Source: Mycobacterium sp. ITM-2016-00317
GTDB lineage: Bacteria > Actinomycetota > Actinomycetes > Mycobacteriales > Mycobacteriaceae
DNA length: 64,000 nt
NCBI RefSeq assembly: GCF_002968295.1
Contig: NZ_CP134399.1
Location: forward strand, 1,302,001-1,366,000
Direction: 5' to 3'
The notes beneath the pieces were generated by a model. It ran no database searches and was not told the DNA's origin. It saw nothing but the letters and a program-made list of their open reading frames with translations. The position numbers and the translations under genes are program-made. Below, in pieces: positions 1-8,826 of the stretch. The first letter of the stretch is position 1, and the number at the start of each line of letters is the position of its first letter.

Positions 1-1646
1 GGGTGCTGGAGGCGGGCCGCCGCTTCGCCGACGAGGAGTTCGCCGAGACCTCGTGGAACCTGCGTAAGTTCCTGTGGGCCCCGCAGTTCGGCATGTACGG
101 CATCCAGCGGATCCATCTGCTGCGCAACGTGATGATCCTGGCAGGCGCCGGGGTGGGCGGTGGATCGCTGAACTATGCGAACACGCTGTACGTGCCGCCG
201 GAGCCGTTCTTCAACGACGCGCAGTGGAAGGACATCACCGACTGGCGGGCCGAACTGATGCCCCACTACGACCAGGCCCAGCGCATGCTCGGCGTGGTCA
301 CCAACCCGACCTTCACCGACGCCGACCGGGTGATGAAAGAGGTCGCCGATGACATGGGCGTCGGGGACACCTTCGTGCCGACGCCGGTCGGGGTGTTCTT
401 CGGTCCCGGCAACGACAAGACCCCGGGCAAGACCGTGCCCGACCCGTACTTCGGCGGGGTCGGACCGGCGCGGACCGGCTGCATCGAGTGCGGCTCGTGC
501 ATGACCGGCTGCCGGTACGGCGCCAAGAACACGCTGCTGAAGAACTACCTGGGTCTGGCGGAGAAGGCCGGCGCGTACGTGCACCCGATGACCACGGTCA
601 CCGGGTTCGAGCAGCGCCCGGACGGGCTGTGGGAGGTGCGCACCGCGCGCACCGGCGGCAAGCTGCGCAAGCGGCCCAGGACGTTCACCGCCGAGCACGT
701 GATCCTGGCCGCAGGCACCTACGGCACGCAGAAGCTGCTGTTCAAGATGCGCGACCAGGGCAAGCTGCCGAAGCTGTCCGACAAGCTGGGCGTGCTCACC
801 CGCACCAACTCCGAGTCGATCGTCGGCGCCGGGCGGCTCAAGGTCGGCGACGACCTCGACCTCACCCACGGTGTCGCGATCACGTCGTCGATCCACCCCA
901 CCGCAGACACCCACGTCGAACCGGTGCGCTACGGCAAGGGCTCCAACGCGATGGGGCTGCTGCAGACGCTGATGACCGACGGCACCGGACCGGAGGGCAC
1001 CGACGTGCCGCGGTGGCGGCAGCTGGTCGAGACGGCGCGTCAGGATCCGCGGGGCACGCTGCGGCTGCTCAATGCGCGCCGGTGGAGCGAACGCACGATG
1101 ATCGCGCTGGTCATGCAGCACCTGGATAACTCGATCACCACGTTCACCCGCAAGACCAGGTTCGGCTTCCGCATCCTCGACAGCAAGCAGGGCCACGGCG
1201 AACCCAATCCCAGCTGGATCCCGGCGGGCAACGAGGTGACCCGGCGCATCGCCGAGAAGATCGACGGAGTGGCCGGCGGCACGTGGGGCGAGTTGTTCAA
1301 CATCCCGCTGACCGCCCACTTCCTCGGCGGAGCGGCGATCGGCGACAGCCCGGAGCACGGCGTCATCGATCCTTATCACCGGGTCTACGGCTACCCGACG
1401 CTGTCGGTGGCCGACGGCGCGGCGATTTCGGCGAACCTCGGTGTGAACCCGTCCTTGTCGATCACCGCCCAGGCCGAGCGGGCCGCGTCGCTGTGGCCGA
1501 ACAAGGGCGAGCAGGATCTGCGCCCGGCGCAGGGGGAGCCGTACCGCCGGCTGTCGGCGATCGCGCCGAAGAACCCCGTGGTGCCCGCCGACGCGCCGGC
1601 GGCGCTGCGCCGGATCCCGATCGAACCGGTCAGCTCCACGGGCTAG
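1..1646 (+). CDS. choD: Cholesterol oxidase ChoD (GMC-type), 5' end outside the window
   Basis: C-terminal ~547 residues of a GMC-family flavoprotein that oxidises 3-beta-hydroxysterols. The reading frame is open from base 3, so the N-terminal FAD-binding Rossmann motif and the start codon lie upstream of the window. Visible features are the glycine-rich GAGVGGGSLNYANTLY segment that packs against FAD, a cysteine cluster CIECGSCMTGCRYGAKNTL near residues 160-178 that is typical of actinobacterial ChoD, and the C-terminal NPSLSITAQAERAA stretch that closes the FAD site. Mycobacterial ChoD is about 578 residues, so only ~30 residues are missing. In M. tuberculosis (Rv3409c) it also lies close to guaA, which supports the assignment. 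A secreted C39-like protein starts 18 bp downstream on the same strand. Confidence 0.93.
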   Translation, partial: VLEAGRRFADEEFAETSWNLRKFLWAPQFGMYGIQRIHLLRNVMILAGAGVGGGSLNYANTLYVPPEPFFNDAQWKDITDWRAELMPHYDQAQRMLGVVTNPTFTDADRVMKEVADDMGVGDTFVPTPVGVFFGPGNDKTPGKTVPDPYFGGVGPARTGCIECGSCMTGCRYGAKNTLLKNYLGLAEKAGAYVHPMTTVTGFEQRPDGLWEVRTARTGGKLRKRPRTFTAEHVILAAGTYGTQKLLFKMRDQGKLPKLSDKLGVLTRTNSESIVGAGRLKVGDDLDLTHGVAITSSIHPTADTHVEPVRYGKGSNAMGLLQTLMTDGTGPEGTDVPRWRQLVETARQDPRGTLRLLNARRWSERTMIALVMQHLDNSITTFTRKTRFGFRILDSKQGHGEPNPSWIPAGNEVTRRIAEKIDGVAGGTWGELFNIPLTAHFLGGAAIGDSPEHGVIDPYHRVYGYPTLSVADGAAISANLGVNPSLSITAQAERAASLWPNKGEQDLRPAQGEPYRRLSAIAPKNPVVPADAPAALRRIPIEPVSSTG

Positions 1647-1664
1647 ATCTGTTAGCTTCCGGGG

Positions 1665-2456
1665 ATGGCGCTGCACCTCAGAAGCACACTGGCAGTTGCG
1701 GTTGCAGCGGGAGTGACCCTGGCGGCCGGGGTTGCCTGCGGCGCCACCGGACAGGCTGCAGGAGAGCCGAACTTCACCTGCCGCGGCCACGACGGGACGC
1801 GCACCGCCCGGCAGCTCGACGCCTCGCGGGAGAAGGCCGAGGGTCTGCCGCAGGACGATGTCGTCGAGATCGTCGGTGGCGTCTACGGGGATCCGGACGC
1901 GGCCACCCGTTACTGGGAACAGCAGAGCGAAGGTGACTGCGGGCTGATGGCCACCAGGATGGTGGTCGGCGAGGTCACCGGGGCGCCGCCCACCGAACGG
2001 GAGATCATCGATCTGGCCGCCGGCACCCCCAGCCAGTGCACACCGGGTGAACCCGTCTACGACGAGAGCGTCGACCCGGAAGACGGTGGTGTCGGTCACG
2101 GCACCTGTTCGCGCGATCTGCCGTTACTGCTCAAGCACTTCGGGATCGACGCCGACTACACCAACGACGACGAGGCCGCCGACGGCGGCCTCGACACCGG
2201 TCTCGACGCGCTGGCCGACTACCTCGGCAACGGGCAGCAGGCCATGGTGTGCGTGAACTCGCGGATCATCTGGGACACCGAGGGCGACCGGACCAACTGC
2301 GGCCACATGATCACAGTCGCCGCCATCGACTTCGACGAGGACATCGTCTACCTCGGCGACAGCGGCGGCGACGACACCCGCGACGAGCAGGTCAGCATCG
2401 ACACCTTCGAATCGGCCTGGGCCACGGGTGATCACGAGCTCGTCGTGACCCGCTGA
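1665..2456 (+). CDS. Secreted C39-like (papain-fold) peptidase-like protein, possible lipoprotein
   Basis: 263 residues. An N-terminal hydrophobic signal (residues ~5-24) is followed by Cys25 in the context GVAC; this is an imperfect lipobox, so it may be a lipoprotein or a signal-peptidase I substrate. The mature part has the papain-like C39 pattern: Cys92 in EGDCGLMATRMV, a later NCGHMITV with His214, and Asp232 in VYLGDSGGDD, consistent with a Cys-His-Asp triad. It is rich in Asp and Glu, as expected for an exported mycobacterial protein. The substrate is unknown; the family includes bacteriocin-leader peptidases, but this is a stand-alone secreted domain. It lies between choD and guaA and starts 18 bp after choD, so it may be co-transcribed. 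Confidence 0.72.
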   Translation: MALHLRSTLAVAVAAGVTLAAGVACGATGQAAGEPNFTCRGHDGTRTARQLDASREKAEGLPQDDVVEIVGGVYGDPDAATRYWEQQSEGDCGLMATRMVVGEVTGAPPTEREIIDLAAGTPSQCTPGEPVYDESVDPEDGGVGHGTCSRDLPLLLKHFGIDADYTNDDEAADGGLDTGLDALADYLGNGQQAMVCVNSRIIWDTEGDRTNCGHMITVAAIDFDEDIVYLGDSGGDDTRDEQVSIDTFESAWATGDHELVVTR

Positions 2457-2695
2457 GCATCCGCGCGCAGCAGGCGACAGCAGGCACGTGCCAGCCGGCG
2501 AGCCGGGGGTGTCGGCGAGCGATCGAGGACGGCATCCTCAGCCTCAACGATCTCTACTAGCGAGGTCGCCCGTTTGGCCGACAGACACCCGTGACAGGCG
2601 CCGCTACCGTGGCGAGTGCTCGGGGGAGTCAGCGTGATCGCCGGCGCCGACGCTCCGGCGATCACGTTGACCGGGCAACTCACTAGACTGTCCCG
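2457..2695. other. Intergenic region before guaA containing a perfect 12-bp inverted repeat
   Basis: No gene seen. A perfect inverted repeat, CGTGATCGCCGG (2633-2644) and CCGGCGATCACG (2655-2666) with a 10-nt loop, ends 17 bp before the guaA -10 box. There is no T-run after it, so it is either an operator or a factor-assisted terminator for the upstream gene. Confidence 0.55.
2684..2689 (+). promoter_or_regulatory. -10 box of guaA, leaderless arrangement
   Basis: TAGACT lies 6 nt before the GTG start at 2696. Transcription would begin at or next to the start codon, and no Shine-Dalgarno sequence is present, so a leaderless guaA mRNA is expected. Confidence 0.6.
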
Positions 2696-4255
2696 GTGGA
2701 ATCTGCAGCCCCCCGCCCGGTCCTGGTCGTCGACTTCGGCGCGCAGTACGCGCAGCTGATCGCCCGGCGCGTCCGTGAGGCGCGGGTGTTCTCCGAGGTC
2801 GTCCCGCACACCACCTCCGTCGAGGAGATCAAGGCGCGCAATCCCCGCGCGGTCGTGCTGTCGGGCGGGCCGGCCAGCGTGTACGCCGAGGGTGCGCCCC
2901 AGTTGGATCCCGCGCTGTTCGACCTCGACGTGCCGGTGTTCGGGATCTGCTACGGATTCCAGGCGATGGCGCAGGCCCTCGGCGGCACCGTGGCGCACAC
3001 CGGAACCAGCGAGTACGGCCGCACCGAGCTGAAAGTGGCAGGCGGACACCTGCATACCGATCTGCCCGAGACGCAGCCGGTGTGGATGAGCCACGGCGAC
3101 GCGGTGACGGCCGCGCCGGACGGCTTCGAGGTGGTCGCCACGAGCGCGGGAGCGCCGGTGGCGGCGTTCGAGAACCGGGACCGGCGGCTGGCCGGCGTGC
3201 AGTACCACCCCGAGGTGATGCACAGCCCGCACGGCCAGCAGGTGCTCAGCCGCTTCCTGCACGAGTTCGCCGGCATCGACGCGGCCTGGACACCGGCCAA
3301 CATCGCCGAGGCGCTCATCGCTCAGGTGCGCGCCCAGATCGGTGACGGGCGGGCGATCTGCGGGCTGTCCGGCGGGGTCGACTCCGCGGTGGCCGCCGCG
3401 CTGGTGCAGCGGGCCATCGGGGACCGGCTCACGTGTGTGTTCGTCGACCACGGGTTGCTGCGCTCGGGTGAACGGGCCCAGGTGCAGCGTGATTTCGTCG
3501 CCGCGACGGGCGCCAACCTGGTCACCGTCGACGTGGCTGACCGCTTCCTGGAGGCGCTGGCCGGGGTGACCAACCCCGAGGGCAAGCGCAAGATCATCGG
3601 CCGTGAGTTCATCCGCGCGTTCGAGGGCGCCGTCCGCGACGCCGTCGACGTGTCCGGCGGCGAGGTCGACTTCCTGGTGCAGGGCACGCTCTACCCCGAT
3701 GTGGTCGAGTCGGGCGGCGGATCCGGCACCGCGAACATCAAGAGTCACCACAACGTCGGCGGCCTGCCGGACGACCTGAAGTTCAAGCTCGTCGAACCGT
3801 TGCGGCTGCTGTTCAAGGACGAGGTGCGTGCGGTCGGTCGCGAACTCGGTCTGCCCGAGGAAATCGTTGCCCGCCAACCGTTCCCCGGCCCGGGGTTGGG
3901 GATCCGCATCGTCGGTGAGGTCACCGCCGAGCGGCTGGACACGTTGCGGCGCGCGGACGCCATCGCCCGCGAGGAGTTGACCTCGGCCGGGCTGGACCAC
4001 CAGATCTGGCAGTGCCCGGTGGTGCTGCTGGCCGACGTCCGCTCGGTGGGTGTGCAGGGCGACGGCCGCACCTACGGCCATCCCATCGTGCTGCGCCCGG
4101 TGTCCAGCGAGGACGCGATGACGGCGGACTGGACGCGGGTGCCTTACGAAGTGCTGGAACGGATTTCGACGCGGATCACCAACGAGGTGCGTGAGGTCAA
4201 CCGGGTGGTGCTGGACGTGACCAGCAAGCCGCCGGGCACCATCGAATGGGAGTGA
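2696..4255 (+). CDS. guaA: GMP synthase (glutamine-hydrolysing)
   Basis: 519 residues, the usual size. It converts XMP to GMP using glutamine and ATP, the last step of guanine nucleotide synthesis, in the cytoplasm. The N-terminal class I glutamine amidotransferase domain has its nucleophile Cys85 in FGICYGFQ and its His-Glu pair in VQYHPEVMH. The central ATP-pyrophosphatase domain has the PP-loop SGGVDSAV, and the C-terminal dimerisation domain ends [13 protein letters not shown]. The start is GTG at 2696, because homologous sequence begins just after it and a leaderless -10 lies 6 nt upstream. In M. tuberculosis guaA is likewise followed by imuA' and imuB. Confidence 0.98.
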   Translation: MESAAPRPVLVVDFGAQYAQLIARRVREARVFSEVVPHTTSVEEIKARNPRAVVLSGGPASVYAEGAPQLDPALFDLDVPVFGICYGFQAMAQALGGTVAHTGTSEYGRTELKVAGGHLHTDLPETQPVWMSHGDAVTAAPDGFEVVATSAGAPVAAFENRDRRLAGVQYHPEVMHSPHGQQVLSRFLHEFAGIDAAWTPANIAEALIAQVRAQIGDGRAICGLSGGVDSAVAAALVQRAIGDRLTCVFVDHGLLRSGERAQVQRDFVAATGANLVTVDVADRFLEALAGVTNPEGKRKIIGREFIRAFEGAVRDAVDVSGGEVDFLVQGTLYPDVVESGGGSGTANIKSHHNVGGLPDDLKFKLVEPLRLLFKDEVRAVGRELGLPEEIVARQPFPGPGLGIRIVGEVTAERLDTLRRADAIAREELTSAGLDHQIWQCPVVLLADVRSVGVQGDGRTYGHPIVLRPVSSEDAMTADWTRVPYEVLERISTRITNEVREVNRVVLDVTSKPPGTIEWE

Positions 4256-4256
4256 G

Positions 4257-4273
4257 GCTACTCGCCGAGTAGC
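4257..4273 (+). terminator. Short hairpin directly after guaA
   Basis: GCTACTCG and CGAGTAGC form a compact palindrome 1 bp after the guaA stop codon. There is no U-run, so at best it is a mycobacterial non-canonical terminator. Confidence 0.35.
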
Positions 4274-4496
4274 TGTGCGATCACTGACTCCACCGCGACG
4301 GGGTGCGGAACCGGATCAGTGTGGTGATCAGCTTGTCAAAAGTCGCGCCGTGGTCGGCGTCCTCGACCCGGCGTCCATGGCGATGGCCCTCGCCGATTTG
4401 CAGCACCCAAGGGTGACATTCGTCAATGTCGTCGTTGTCGGATGGCGGCGTCGGTCTTGTTGACGCTTGTCGGTGGGTGGGTGTTTACTGACGGTA
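4274..4496. other. Intergenic region, no convincing gene
   Basis: On the minus strand a short open stretch ends at 4258 with residues resembling ...HPVAVESVIAQLLGE, but it is closed by a stop codon after about 25 codons. It may be the remnant of a lost leftward gene. Nothing else is recognisable before the LexA box. Confidence 0.3.
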
Positions 4497-4512
4497 TCGA
4501 ACAAAGTTTCGA
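4497..4512 (+). promoter_or_regulatory. LexA (SOS) box upstream of imuA'
   Basis: TCGAAC-AAAG-TTTCGA matches the mycobacterial LexA consensus TCGAAC(N4)GTTYGA with one mismatch in the right half. It lies ~35-50 bp before imuA', a known SOS-regulated mutasome gene. Confidence 0.8.
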
Positions 4513-4548
4513 ACAACAGATGATTCGGATGAGGTGAAAGGTGCTGCT

Positions 4549-5247
4549 GTGACGACGCCGAAGAGCAGAACAAGGTGTGCCGTCACACGCGCTGAGCAGG
4601 TAGAACAGCTGCGCAAGCAGATCGCGTCGGTGTCCGGCAAGGTGGGTGGGACGCGGCGGGCAGCGGCGCCTGTCCCGGAGCTTTCGTCCACTCCGGATTC
4701 TTTGCTACCGAGGCCGGATTCGCTGGCTGAACTGCTTCCCGATTCGTTGCCGCGCGGCACCGTCGCGGTGCTTTCAGGGGCTCGGTCGCTGCAGCTGCGG
4801 ATGGTCGCGGCGGTGACGGCCGCAGGCGGTCATGTCGCGATCATCGGCCAACCTGACGTCGGACTGCTGGCGGCGGTGGAGATGGGGGCCGACCTGAGCA
4901 GGATCGCGGTCATCCCGGAGGCCGGGGCCGACCCGGTCGAAGTGGCCGCGGTGCTGATGGACGGGATGGATTTGGTGGTGCTCGGGCTGGGTGGCCGACG
5001 GGTGCCGGCCACCCGGGCCAGGGCGGTGGTGGCCCGGGCCCGCCAGCGGGGGTGCACCCTGCTCGTCACCGACGGTGACTGGCAGGGGGCCTCCGCGCGA
5101 CTGGAGGCCCACGTCAGCGGTTACGAGATCGCCGGCGGGCGGGACGGGCGGCCCACCCCCGGGTGCGGACGGATCAGCCGGGTGCGTCTGTCGATGCGGG
5201 CCCGGGGCCGGTCCGTCGGCCATCAGGCCCGCGCCGTGGGTGGGTGA
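4549..5247 (+). CDS. imuA': ImuA' (RecA-like mutasome accessory protein)
   Basis: About 232 residues, actinobacterial ImuA-like, related to RecA/SulA. In mycobacteria ImuA' works with ImuB and the DnaE2 polymerase in damage-induced mutagenesis. The sequence shows the weakly RecA-like core ([18 protein letters not shown] followed by [11 protein letters not shown]) without a classical Walker A motif, as is usual in this family. GTG at 4549 is chosen because GAAAGG lies 7 nt upstream; an in-frame GTG at 4534 is the alternative. imuB starts 3 nt after the stop codon, so the two genes form an operon under the LexA box at 4497-4512. Confidence 0.9.
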   Translation: MTTPKSRTRCAVTRAEQVEQLRKQIASVSGKVGGTRRAAAPVPELSSTPDSLLPRPDSLAELLPDSLPRGTVAVLSGARSLQLRMVAAVTAAGGHVAIIGQPDVGLLAAVEMGADLSRIAVIPEAGADPVEVAAVLMDGMDLVVLGLGGRRVPATRARAVVARARQRGCTLLVTDGDWQGASARLEAHVSGYEIAGGRDGRPTPGCGRISRVRLSMRARGRSVGHQARAVGG

Positions 5248-5250
5248 CGG

Positions 5251-6823
5251 GTGGCTGCCTCCAGGGTTCTGGCGCTGTGGTGCATGGACTGGCCCGCCGT
5301 GGCCGCCGCCGCGGCAGCGGGGTTGCCGCCGACCCTGCCGATCGCGGTCACACTGGCCAACCGGGTGATCGCCTGCTCGGCGGCGGCCCGCGCGGTCGGC
5401 GTGCGCCGGGGTCTGCGGCGCCGGGAGTCGCAGGCCCGGTGTCCGGGGTTGCACGTGGTCACCGCCGACCCGGCCCGCGACGCCCGGCACTTCGAGAACA
5501 TCACCACCGCCGTGGACGACCTCGTCCCCCGGGCGGAGGTGCTCCGGCCCGGGCTGCTGGCCTTGTCGGTGCGCGGAGCGGCCCGGTACTTCGGCTCCGA
5601 GCAGACCGCCGCCGAGCGACTGGTCGACGCGGTGGCCGCCGCGGGCGCCGAATGTCAGGTCGGGGTCGCCGACCAGCTGCCCACCGCGGTCTTCGCCGCC
5701 CGGGCCGGTCGGCTCGTGGACGCGGGGGAGGACGCGGCATTCCTGTCGGGGCTGTCGGTGCGGCAGCTGGCCGCCGAACCCAGCCTGTCGTCCACCCGTC
5801 GGGAGGACTTGGCAGATCTGTTGTGGCGCCTGGGAATCCGGACCATCGGACAGTTCGCCGAGCTGTCGCGCAGCGACGTGGCCTCCCGGTTCGGCGCCGA
5901 CGCGGTGGTGGCGCACCGGATCGCGCGCGGCGAGCCCGCGCGGGGCCCCTCGGGACGCGAGCCCGAGGCGGAACTGGACGCGGTGATGGACTGCGACCCG
6001 CCCATCGACCGGGTCGACGCGGCTGCTTTCGCCGGACGGTCGCTGGCCGGCGAACTGCACCGCCATCTGGAAGGCGCGGGTGTGGGTTGCACCCGGCTGG
6101 CCATCCATGCGGTGACCACCACCGGCCAGGAGCTGGAACGGGTCTGGCGGTGTGCGGAGCCGCTGACGGAGGACGCCACCGCAGACCGGGTGCGCTGGCA
6201 GCTGGACGGTTGGCTGAATCGCCGCAACTCGCAGGACCGGCCCGCCGCACCGATCGCGGTGCTGCGGCTGCGGCCGGTGGAGGTGGTGTCGGCCGAGGCC
6301 CTGCAACTGCCGCTGTGGGGTGGAGTGGGCGAGGAGGACAGGCTGCGGGCCCGCCGGGCGCTGGTCCGGGTTCAGGGCCTGCTGGGTCCTGAGGCGGTCA
6401 AGGTGCCGGTGCTCAGCGGTGGGCGGGGCCGGCCGAGCGCATCACCTTCACTCCGCTCGGGGATGAGCTTGTGCCGCAGTCGAACCCGGATCAGCCGTGG
6501 CCAGGCCGGTTGCCCGAGCCCTCGCCGACGGTGCTGCTCGACGACCCCGTGGAGTTGTTCGACGCCGAGGGCGATCCGGTGCGGGTCACCGGCCGCGGGC
6601 TGTTCTCCACCGATCCGGTCCGACTGCACGCGCCGGGCCGGTCCGCCCGGCTGTCGTGGTGGACGGGGCCCTGGCCGGTCGACGAACGGTGGTGGGATCC
6701 CCGGCGGCGGCCAAGGCCGGGCGGACTGCCCGGGCGCAGGTGCTGCTCGACACCGATCCGGCGCAGGCCCTGTTGCTGTGTTACCGGCAGCGGCAGTGGT
6801 ATCTCGAAGGAGTCTACGAGTAA
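5251..6823 (+). pseudogene. imuB: ImuB (inactive Y-family polymerase homologue), two frame breaks
   Basis: ImuB is a DinB-like protein lacking polymerase catalytic residues that bridges ImuA', DnaE2 and the beta clamp. Frame 1 from GTG 5251 carries the Y-family fold (CMDWPAVAAAAAAGLPP, helix-hairpin-helix around LLWRLGIRTIGQFAELS, little-finger region) to about 6425. The C-terminus then continues in frame 3 (PLGDELVPQSNPDQPWPG, WWTGPWPVDERWWD) and finally in frame 2 (ARAQVLLDTDPAQALLL to QWYLEGVYE, stop 6821-6823). Each switch fits loss of one base in a G/C run: first at about 6425-6433 (GGCCGGCC), second between about 6700 and 6745. Because all conserved C-terminal segments survive, sequencing indels are more likely than real decay. 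If real, the mutasome hub would lose its C-terminal interaction region. Confidence 0.88.
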
Positions 6824-6824
6824 G

Positions 6825-6858
6825 GCGCAATTTGATTGTGCTCAATTGAATTGTGCGC
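6825..6858. promoter_or_regulatory. Probable OhrR operator
   Basis: GCGCAA at 6825-6830 and TTGTGCGC at 6851-6858 flank an AT-rich centre with internal TTGATTG and CAATTGAA half sites. It lies directly upstream of the ohrR start and overlaps the position of a -35 element. Palindromic AATT-rich operators are typical for OhrR/MarR autoregulation. Confidence 0.6.
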
Positions 6859-6864
6859 TACCGT
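6859..6864 (+). promoter_or_regulatory. -10 box of ohrR-ohr, leaderless arrangement
   Basis: TACCGT ends 7 nt before the ATG at 6872 and adjoins the OhrR operator palindrome. Confidence 0.45.
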
Positions 6865-6871
6865 CGTGGAC

Positions 6872-7321
6872 ATGGCACCGCTGAGTCTGGACGAACACCT
6901 GTGTTTCGCTCTGTACTCGGCATCGCGTGCCATGACCGCGGCCTACCGTCCGCTGCTGGCCGAGTTGGGCATCACCTATCCGCAGTATTTGGTGCTGCTC
7001 GTTCTCGGCGAGGAGGGCAGCATCACGGTCGGCCGCCTCGGCGAGCGGCTGCAACTCGACTCCGGGACGCTCTCGCCATTGCTCAAACGCATGGAGGCCG
7101 GCGGGATCGTCCGACGCCGGCGAAGTGACACCGACGAGCGTCAGGTCGAGGTGGCGCTGACCACCGAAGGGAAACGGTTGCGGCGCAAGGCGCTATGCAT
7201 TCCCGAGCAGCTCTTCCCGCTCACCGGACTGACGCCCGAGCAGGCGATGGACCTGCGCGCAGGCGTGGCCCGCCTCACCGAAGCTCTCATCCACGCCCAG
7301 AAAGGCACCACTGATGGATAA
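6872..7321 (+). CDS. OhrR-type MarR family repressor
   Basis: 149 residues from ATG 6872. Winged-helix MarR protein with the OhrR pattern: an N-terminal region with a cysteine (LDEHLCFALYSASRAM), the motif ITYPQYLVLLVLGE, and the wing segment RRRRSDTDERQVEVALT. OhrR senses organic hydroperoxides through the N-terminal Cys and represses ohr. The last 8 bp overlap the ohr start, so the two are translationally coupled. An upstream GTG (6836) would place the start inside the operator palindrome and is less likely. Confidence 0.88.
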   Translation: MAPLSLDEHLCFALYSASRAMTAAYRPLLAELGITYPQYLVLLVLGEEGSITVGRLGERLQLDSGTLSPLLKRMEAGGIVRRRRSDTDERQVEVALTTEGKRLRRKALCIPEQLFPLTGLTPEQAMDLRAGVARLTEALIHAQKGTTDG

Positions 7322-7739
7322 AGTCCTCTACACCGCAGAAGCCCTCGCCACCGGAGAGGGACGCGACGGCCACGGCCGCACCTCCGACGGCAAGCTCGAC
7401 CTCGACCTGGCCATCCCCACCGAGATGGGCGGCACCGGCAACGGCACCAACCCCGAGCAGCTCTTCGCCGTCGGCTACGCCGCATGCTTCCACTCCGCGC
7501 TGCGCCTGGTGGGGCGCCAGGAGAAGGTCGACGTCTCCGATTCCGCTGTGGGAGCGCGGGTTCAGATCGGTCCCACCGACAGCGGCGGTTTCGGGCTGGC
7601 TGTCGAGCTGGAGATCACCCTGCCCAACGTCGACCACGACACCGCCGTGCAGGTTGCCGAAAAGGCGCACCAGGTCTGCCCGTACTCGAATGCCACTCGC
7701 GGCAACATCGACGTCAAGCTGGTGGTCACCGACGACTGA
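7314..7739 (+). CDS. ohr: Organic hydroperoxide resistance protein (Ohr, OsmC family)
   Basis: 141 residues, normal length. Ohr reduces organic hydroperoxides with two cysteines: Cys58 in YAACFHSAL (peroxidatic) and Cys122 in HQVCPYSNATRG (resolving), both present. The N-terminal Arg in GRDGHGRTSDG and the NPEQLFAVGY segment are typical. ATG at 7314 lies inside the 3' end of ohrR. The 3' end overlaps the convergent iunH by 14 bp. Confidence 0.95.
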   Translation: MDKVLYTAEALATGEGRDGHGRTSDGKLDLDLAIPTEMGGTGNGTNPEQLFAVGYAACFHSALRLVGRQEKVDVSDSAVGARVQIGPTDSGGFGLAVELEITLPNVDHDTAVQVAEKAHQVCPYSNATRGNIDVKLVVTDD

Positions 7740-8772
7740 CGTCGCCCAGCTGTGCGGCGAACGCGCCGACCCGCGCGATGAACCGGTCGAAGAACACGGC
7801 AGGTTCGACCTCAACTCCGATGAGCGCGTTGGGTTCTCGTCCCCAGCGGTGACTCCAGTCGGCGATCGTCATGCCGCGGGTCAGCGTGCCCGTCAGCTCC
7901 ACGTCCACCGGCGCGCGGCGGCACCGCACCAGCGCGGTGTCCAGCGCGACCGCGGCGGCCAGCGGGTCGTGCAGGTGGGCCAGGTAGCCCTCGCCCTGGT
8001 CGTGATGGAACTCGAAGTAGAAGCGCATCGCGTCTTCGAGGGTCCGGATCAGCGGATTGGCCGCCGTCGACGCGGTGCCGCGCACGTCGTGCACCGACAT
8101 CGGCGTGGACGGCGAGCCGGCGGCCTCGGCCAGTCGGCTGAGCAGCTGCGGCGTCAGCACGGCGTGCTCGGTCAGGTTGAGTCCCAACACGATCGGAAGA
8201 TGCTCGGCGCCCGAGTCGCTCCACGCGGCGAACACCTCGGCCGCGGATTCCGGGTCGACGCTGACGTTCCACTCGGCCACCGGCGTGGTGTTGCCCCGGT
8301 AGTCGAAGGCGCCGCCCATGATCACCAGGCGTCCCAGTAGCCGCGGCAGCGCGGGTTCGGCGCGCAACGCCAGCGCCAGGTTGGTCAGCGGTCCGGTCGC
8401 GATGCCGATCAGCTCGCCCGGGTGCTCGCGGGCCGCGCGCACCCACGCCTGCGCGGCGTCATGGTCGGTGAGTTCTGTTGTCGGATCGGGCAAGCGTGCG
8501 TACCCGAGGCCCTGGGGCCCGTGGGTGTCCTCGGCGGTGCGCAGCGGTGCCACCAACGGCACCTCGGACCCGCGCGACACCGGAACGCCGGAGATCCCGC
8601 ACAACTCCAGCAGCGCCAGGTTGTTCCGGCAGACGTCGTCCACCCCGACGTTGCCCGCGGTGGACGCGATCCCGACCAGCTCGGCCTCCGGGCTGGCGAA
8701 CAGGTACACCAGTGCCATCGCGTCGTCGACGCCGGTGTCCACGTCGATGAAGACCGGCTGACGCAGCTGCAC
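7726..8772 (-). CDS. iunH: Inosine-uridine preferring nucleoside hydrolase
   Basis: About 348 residues from GTG at 8772. It hydrolyses ribonucleosides to base and ribose. The N-terminus has the calcium-binding DVDTGVDDAMALVYL (DxDxxxDD motif of the family), then the TGPLTNLALAL segment and the MGGAFDYRGNTTPVAEWN(V) segment that lines the ribose site. The homologous sequence begins at VQLRQPVFIDVDTG, which supports the GTG. M. tuberculosis iunH (Rv3393) is in the same guaA-imuB neighbourhood. It is convergent with ohr (14-bp overlap) and divergent from htdY. Confidence 0.92.
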   Translation of the reverse strand: MQLRQPVFIDVDTGVDDAMALVYLFASPEAELVGIASTAGNVGVDDVCRNNLALLELCGISGVPVSRGSEVPLVAPLRTAEDTHGPQGLGYARLPDPTTELTDHDAAQAWVRAAREHPGELIGIATGPLTNLALALRAEPALPRLLGRLVIMGGAFDYRGNTTPVAEWNVSVDPESAAEVFAAWSDSGAEHLPIVLGLNLTEHAVLTPQLLSRLAEAAGSPSTPMSVHDVRGTASTAANPLIRTLEDAMRFYFEFHHDQGEGYLAHLHDPLAAAVALDTALVRCRRAPVDVELTGTLTRGMTIADWSHRWGREPNALIGVEVEPAVFFDRFIARVGAFAAQLGDVSRR

Positions 8773-8814
8773 CCCGACATGCTCACCCGCCCACTGGCGC
8801 AACGTCAACACGAC

Positions 8815-8820
8815 TAGTCT
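8815..8820 (+). promoter_or_regulatory. -10 box of htdY, leaderless arrangement
   Basis: TAGTCT ends 6 nt before the ATG at 8827, within the 54-bp divergent region shared with iunH. Confidence 0.45.
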
Positions 8821-8826
8821 CTGGCC

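Noticed and set aside
2432..4081. 549-codon open frame on the minus strand across guaA
   Set aside because: It lies opposite guaA in a high-GC region where antisense frames stay open. The His/Arg/Gly-rich translation has no domain pattern, and guaA is certain.
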